In this document: positions 5,373-7,876 of the stretch, piece by piece | Layout of the letters: the number at the start of each line of letters is the position of its first letter | Numbering within the stretch: position 1 is the stretch's first letter | NCBI GenBank assembly: GCA_009773075.1 | Contig: WOUX01000225.1 | Span: 1 to 7,876 of the forward strand | Source: a bacterium | GTDB taxonomy: Bacteria; Desulfobacterota; UBA8473 | DNA: 7,876 nt | Direction: 5' to 3' | Notes under the pieces: model-generated | The model's input: the letters and a program-made list of their open reading frames with translations, nothing else | Database searches by the model: none | What the model was told of the DNA's origin: nothing | Program-made: the position numbers and the translations under genes

Positions 5373-6389
5373 TTGGTTATTAATGCCTATAAATCCCTGT
5401 TATTTCCATTATGGAGGCCGATTTTATTTTTGATTTCGGTATCCCTTATATTCTTCTTGAATGGGTGCGCCTCTAAAAAGGATGTTGTTGGCATTCAATA
5501 TGATTTAAGTAGCTTAAACGCGCAGATCTCTGGTTTAAGAAAGGATATAAAAAGGGATACTGAGCAGTCTCTTAACCTGCTGAAGAAAAATGAGGAAAAA
5601 ATACGGGAAATTGAGGATAGAATTACAGGATTCAAAGGTAATATTAAAGAAATTGAGGATAGAATTACAAGGCTCGAAGGTAATATTAAGGAATCTATAA
5701 GTCCTGTGAGGAAGAATCAGGCTGATGCAAGCGCAAGGCTAGATAACTTACAGGTTCAGATTCGATCTTTGGGAGGAAAGATTGAAGAATACGGTTATCT
5801 TTTAGATAAACAAAACAGAGAAAATACCTCTTTAAAAAAGGGGTATGAATCTGAAACAAAGACCATTGAAGCAAAATTGTCTGGATTGGAGAAGCGTCTC
5901 CTTTTTCTGGAGGGATTTTTGGTCTCTGAAAGCGCTCCTTCTACTGGAGAAACTCCCTCTAAGGAGGAAACTTCCGAACAGAGTGAGGAGAAAGAGGCAA
6001 CCGAAACCAAGAGACCAACCGGTGAGGAGTTGTACCAGAAGGCGTACAATGACTTTAAGAAAGGGGATATAAATACCGCTAGAACAGGGTTTCGAAAATA
6101 TCTAAGGGTATTTCCCAATGACAACTATTCGGATAATGCTCAATACTGGATTGCGGAATCCTTCTTTATAGAAAAAAAGTACAGAGAGGCTATACTGGAA
6201 TTTGAAGAGGTTTTAAGAAAATATCCCAAGGGCAACAAGGCCCCCAGTGCCCTATTAAAACAGGGTTTGGCCTTTTATAGATTGGGGGACAAAAACAGTG
6301 CCATGCTGTTATTCCAAAAGGTCATCAAGGATCATCCAGGCTCTAATGAGGCTAAGATAGCCAAGAAAGAGTTGGAGAAATTGAATTAA
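5373..6389 (+). CDS. cpoB: CpoB/YbgF, Tol-Pal-associated TPR protein (lipoprotein form)
   Basis: Periplasmic factor that couples Tol-Pal constriction to peptidoglycan synthesis in the E. coli system. The TTG start at 5373 is chosen because AGGAG (5362-5366) lies six bases upstream and the frame gives at once a membrane-targeting segment; the ATG at 5411 is out of frame. The signal ends in LNGC with C32, so this version is probably lipid-anchored, whereas E. coli YbgF is soluble. Residues about 40-165 are coiled coil with a tandem 14-residue repeat. A Ser/Glu/Thr-rich linker follows (about 185-218). TPR repeats then span about 220-335, with ELYQKAYNDFKKGD, DNAQYWIAESFF and LLKQGLAFYRLGDKNSA as typical of the tol-pal YbgF domain. 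The length of 338 residues is larger than E. coli (about 260) because of the coiled coil. It is the last gene of the cluster, 32 bases from the convergent lptG. Confidence 0.94.
   Translation: MVINAYKSLLFPLWRPILFLISVSLIFFLNGCASKKDVVGIQYDLSSLNAQISGLRKDIKRDTEQSLNLLKKNEEKIREIEDRITGFKGNIKEIEDRITRLEGNIKESISPVRKNQADASARLDNLQVQIRSLGGKIEEYGYLLDKQNRENTSLKKGYESETKTIEAKLSGLEKRLLFLEGFLVSESAPSTGETPSKEETSEQSEEKEATETKRPTGEELYQKAYNDFKKGDINTARTGFRKYLRVFPNDNYSDNAQYWIAESFFIEKKYREAILEFEEVLRKYPKGNKAPSALLKQGLAFYRLGDKNSAMLLFQKVIKDHPGSNEAKIAKKELEKLN
5607..5690 (+). repeat. tandem 42-bp repeat in the CpoB coiled coil
   Basis: Two adjacent 42-base units (5607-5648 and 5649-5690) encode EIEDRIT-x3-GNIK twice. The first 21 bases are identical. 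Forty-two bases are 14 residues, exactly two heptads, so the coiled-coil register is preserved. Confidence 0.92.
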
Positions 6390-6421
6390 GGAGGTTCCGC
6401 GGTCAGCTGAATGCTTCCTGA

Positions 6422-7498
6422 TTATCTTACATTCAACAACATAAAGATTCCAACCATCAAGAAGATAAAATTGGATATCCATGCAGAAACTATGGGTGGT
6501 AGAGTGCCATTGTGCCCTAAAGAAAGAGCAATTGACAGTATAACCCAATAACCAAAGCTTATTATTATGCTAATCCCAATCCCGCTAATGATTCCTCTCT
6601 CCCTTCTTGTTCTTAGGGCAAAGGGTATCCCAAAAAGCGGCATTATAATGCCCGCAAAAGGAAAAGCCAGCTTTGCATGCATATCAACCAGATATTTTGT
6701 AGCATCGTAGCCTTCGGCTTTAATCTTTTTAATATAGCCTTTAAGTTCAGTGTAACTCATCTCATCGGCACTCTTTTCTACAATCTTAAAGTCGTCAGGA
6801 GTCTCTGAGATAGGAATTATTTTTTCATGCCACGTTTCCATTCCGACTTCTCCTCCGTTATCAAAGTTTCTGGAACAAATGTCATAGAAATACCATCTCT
6901 TATTAATCCATCTGGCTGTATTTGCGTCTATACGCCTAATCAAATTGAAATCTTTGTCAAAATAGTAGATGGTTATACCTTGGAGGGTGTTTTTTTTGGG
7001 ATCGAATATGTTGATATTATAGATGGAGCTGTTACTTCTGTACAGAATCCTGTTTTGTTTAAAAGAACCACGCGGATTCTTTTTTTCTAATCCTGTACTT
7101 TCAATATATTTGATCCTCTGGTTTGTATAGGGTAAAATAGACTCATTGCTTACCAGAGAACCAATACTGACCAGCATGGATATCCCTATGACAGGAACAA
7201 TAATCCTATATATGCTTACCCCGCTTGTCATAATAGCTGTAATTTCGCTGTTTTTAGACAGTATCCCTAAGGTTATGACAGAGGAAAGCAGAGTGGCAAC
7301 AGGGGCGACCTGAACCATTATAAGGGGAATCTTAAACATGAAAAATTCAATAGTTGTAGAGAGAGGGACCCCCTGCCTAATAAAGTCATTTATATTCTCA
7401 AGAACGTCAACTATAAGATAGATGACAACAAAAGCGCTCATGCTCAAAAGAAATATCTTTAAAAATTCTCTACCGATGTATCTGTTTAAGATGCTCAA
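6422..7498 (-). CDS. lptG: LptG-type permease of the LPS exporter
   Basis: Inner-membrane subunit of the LptB2FG transporter, which extracts lipopolysaccharide and hands it to LptC/LptA. The start chosen is TTG at 7498, giving 358 residues: GGGAG (complement of 7506-7510) lies seven bases upstream and the protein then begins SILNRYIGREFLKIF, a typical LptG start. An ATG at 7516 and a TTG at 7609 in the same frame lack this and would translate repeat sequence. Three N-terminal membrane segments are visible, with ENINDFIRQG after the first and IMTSGVSIYRI after the third. A periplasmic jellyroll-like region follows (about 140-260), then three C-terminal segments with FPFAGIIMPLFGIPFA and LPPIVSAWISNFIF. 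LptG is preferred to LptF from the N-terminus, without alignment. No lptF lies next to it in this window, although the pair is often adjacent. It converges on cpoB with a 32-base gap and no clear terminator. Confidence 0.92.
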   Translation of the reverse strand: MSILNRYIGREFLKIFLLSMSAFVVIYLIVDVLENINDFIRQGVPLSTTIEFFMFKIPLIMVQVAPVATLLSSVITLGILSKNSEITAIMTSGVSIYRIIVPVIGISMLVSIGSLVSNESILPYTNQRIKYIESTGLEKKNPRGSFKQNRILYRSNSSIYNINIFDPKKNTLQGITIYYFDKDFNLIRRIDANTARWINKRWYFYDICSRNFDNGGEVGMETWHEKIIPISETPDDFKIVEKSADEMSYTELKGYIKKIKAEGYDATKYLVDMHAKLAFPFAGIIMPLFGIPFALRTRRERGIISGIGISIIISFGYWVILSIALSLGHNGTLPPIVSAWISNFIFLMVGIFMLLNVR

Positions 7499-7505
7499 CT
7501 GCAGG

Positions 7506-7510
7506 CTCCC
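7506..7510 (-). promoter_or_regulatory. ribosome site that decides the lptG TTG start
   Basis: On the minus strand GGGAG is followed by a seven-base spacer and TTG (7498-7496). The upstream in-frame ATG (7516-7514) has no purine-rich site before it. Confidence 0.65.
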
Positions 7511-7522
7511 ATCCATCCATAC

Positions 7523-7543
7523 AACTGATAGCTGATAGCTGAC
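7523..7543 (+). repeat. heptamer array in the lptG leader
   Basis: Three adjacent seven-base units, AACTGAT, AGCTGAT and AGCTGAC, lie just upstream of the lptG start. If the promoter suggested at 7550-7578 is used they are in the untranslated leader. The first unit resembles the AACTGTT words downstream of pal. Confidence 0.75.
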
Positions 7544-7549
7544 AATTCT

Positions 7550-7578
7550 ATCGTATAATATAAATCGAGTCTTGTAAA
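7550..7578 (-). promoter_or_regulatory. possible lptG promoter
   Basis: On the minus strand TTTACA (7578-7573) is followed after 17 bases by TACGAT (7555-7550), matching five and four of six consensus positions. Transcription would start near 7543, leaving a leader of about 45 bases that contains the heptamer array. Confidence 0.3.
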
Positions 7579-7581
7579 TCG
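7561..7581 (+). repeat. TAAATCG pair spaced by one heptamer
   Basis: TAAATCG occurs at 7561-7567 and 7575-7581, fourteen bases apart, that is two seven-base steps. The word GTAAATCG also occurs in the tolB-pal gap at 4426-4433. This is the weakest of the period-7 arrays and overlaps the possible lptG promoter. Confidence 0.45.
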
Positions 7582-7603
7582 TTTTTTTCTCCCTGGTTTC
7601 CCC

Positions 7604-7632
7604 TTGCAATTTGGGCTTGCTGCTGGTATCCT
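7604..7632 (+). promoter_or_regulatory. possible deoB promoter
   Basis: TTGCAA (7604-7609) and TATCCT (7627-7632) are separated by 17 bases and each matches four of six consensus positions. Transcription would start near 7639, just before the hairpin at 7649-7690. The support is only moderate. Confidence 0.22.
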
Positions 7633-7648
7633 TTAATTCGCAAGTTGT

Positions 7649-7690
7649 GAATCGTGAATCGGTTTTTTATTTATTTCCGGTTCACGGTTT
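7649..7690 (+). promoter_or_regulatory. hairpin followed by T-rich tract in the deoB leader
   Basis: CGTGAATCGG (7653-7662) pairs with CCGGTTCACG (7677-7686) with one G-T wobble. Weaker pairs extend the stem to 7649 and 7690. The loop is 14 bases of nearly pure T/A, and T-rich sequence follows to 7694. The left arm contains GTGAATC twice in tandem (7647-7660), so the hairpin is built from period-7 words. It could be an attenuator or a DNA structure. The loop is larger than usual for an intrinsic terminator and part of the T tract lies within the stem. Confidence 0.45.
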
Positions 7691-7715
7691 TTATTAAGGG
7701 GGAGACGGTTATTTA

Positions 7716-7876
7716 ATGTCATCAATTTGCATTAAACGCATAGTTCTTATAATACTGGACAGTGTTGGCATTGGTGAGCTGCCAGATGCTCTGGATTACG
7801 GTGATGTTGGAAGCAATACCCTTAAAAATATTGCTGAAGAATTGGGAGGATTGAATCTCCCAAATTTAGAGTCTAT
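7716..7876 (+). CDS. deoB: phosphopentomutase DeoB (3' partial)
   Basis: Manganese-dependent enzyme that interconverts ribose 1-phosphate or deoxyribose 1-phosphate with the 5-phosphates in nucleoside breakdown. Only 53 codons are inside the window; the family is about 390-400 residues. The ATG at 7716 is preceded by a G-rich site AAGGGGGAG (7696-7704) with a rather long 11-base spacer. The protein begins MSSICIKRIVLIILDSVGIGELPDA, where the aspartate of LDSVGIG is the first metal ligand of the alkaline-phosphatase-like fold. DYGDVGSNTLKNIAEE and LNLPNLES follow, all typical of DeoB. It diverges from lptG across 217 bases and has no evident functional link to the Tol genes. Confidence 0.93.
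   Translation, partial: MSSICIKRIVLIILDSVGIGELPDALDYGDVGSNTLKNIAEELGGLNLPNLES

Noticed and set aside
6390..6421. Bidirectional terminator between cpoB and lptG
   Set aside because: Only short palindromes (CCGCGG, TCAGCTGA) are present, with no stable stem followed by a T run.
6827..7090. Plus-strand 87-codon frame inside lptG
   Set aside because: It overlaps the periplasmic domain of lptG on the other strand, has no ribosome site and no recognisable features.

Overview
The window is a piece of chromosome from a Gram-negative (diderm) bacterium. It carries an almost complete Tol-Pal cell-envelope cluster. The evidence is a TolQ/TolR/TolA energy module, a TolB beta-propeller, a Pal lipoprotein with an OmpA-like domain, a CpoB/YbgF lipoprotein, a zinc amidase and an LptG-type lipopolysaccharide-export permease. 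The sequence is AT-rich with several GTG/TTG starts. The protein style would fit a deltaproteobacterial-type or Nitrospirota-like lineage, but that is an impression; nothing here fixes the taxon.

Layout on the + strand: an AMIN/Amidase_3 N-acetylmuramoyl-L-alanine amidase (5' end outside the window, to 921), tolQ (989-1759), a single reading frame that joins tolR and tolA (1785-2996), tolB (3067-4383), pal (4544-5230, with an aberrant C-terminus) and cpoB/ybgF (5373-6389). On the - strand, converging on cpoB, lies lptG (7498-6422). Diverging from lptG, the first 53 codons of deoB (phosphopentomutase, from 7716) run off the end. No stretch over 300 bases lacks a gene, and no tRNA, rRNA, CRISPR or transposase is visible.

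How the parts work together: TolQ/TolR use proton-motive force to move TolA, which reaches across the periplasm to TolB and Pal during constriction. CpoB links this machine to peptidoglycan synthesis, and the amidase upstream splits septal peptidoglycan. LptG is a separate envelope function (LPS export), and deoB is nucleotide/pentose metabolism.

Four things are unusual. (1) TolR and TolA are fused in frame, which would put the TolA domain on the wrong side of the membrane if only the full-length chain were made. (2) Pal loses the last part of its OmpA-like domain exactly where a short heptamer repeat array begins. (3) Short period-7 or period-8 word arrays occupy the intergenic gaps at tolA-tolB, tolB-pal, pal-cpoB and lptG-deoB, some in inverted pairs. 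(4) Three genes in a row (tolA, pal, cpoB) have DNA-level in-frame duplications in their helical periplasmic linkers.
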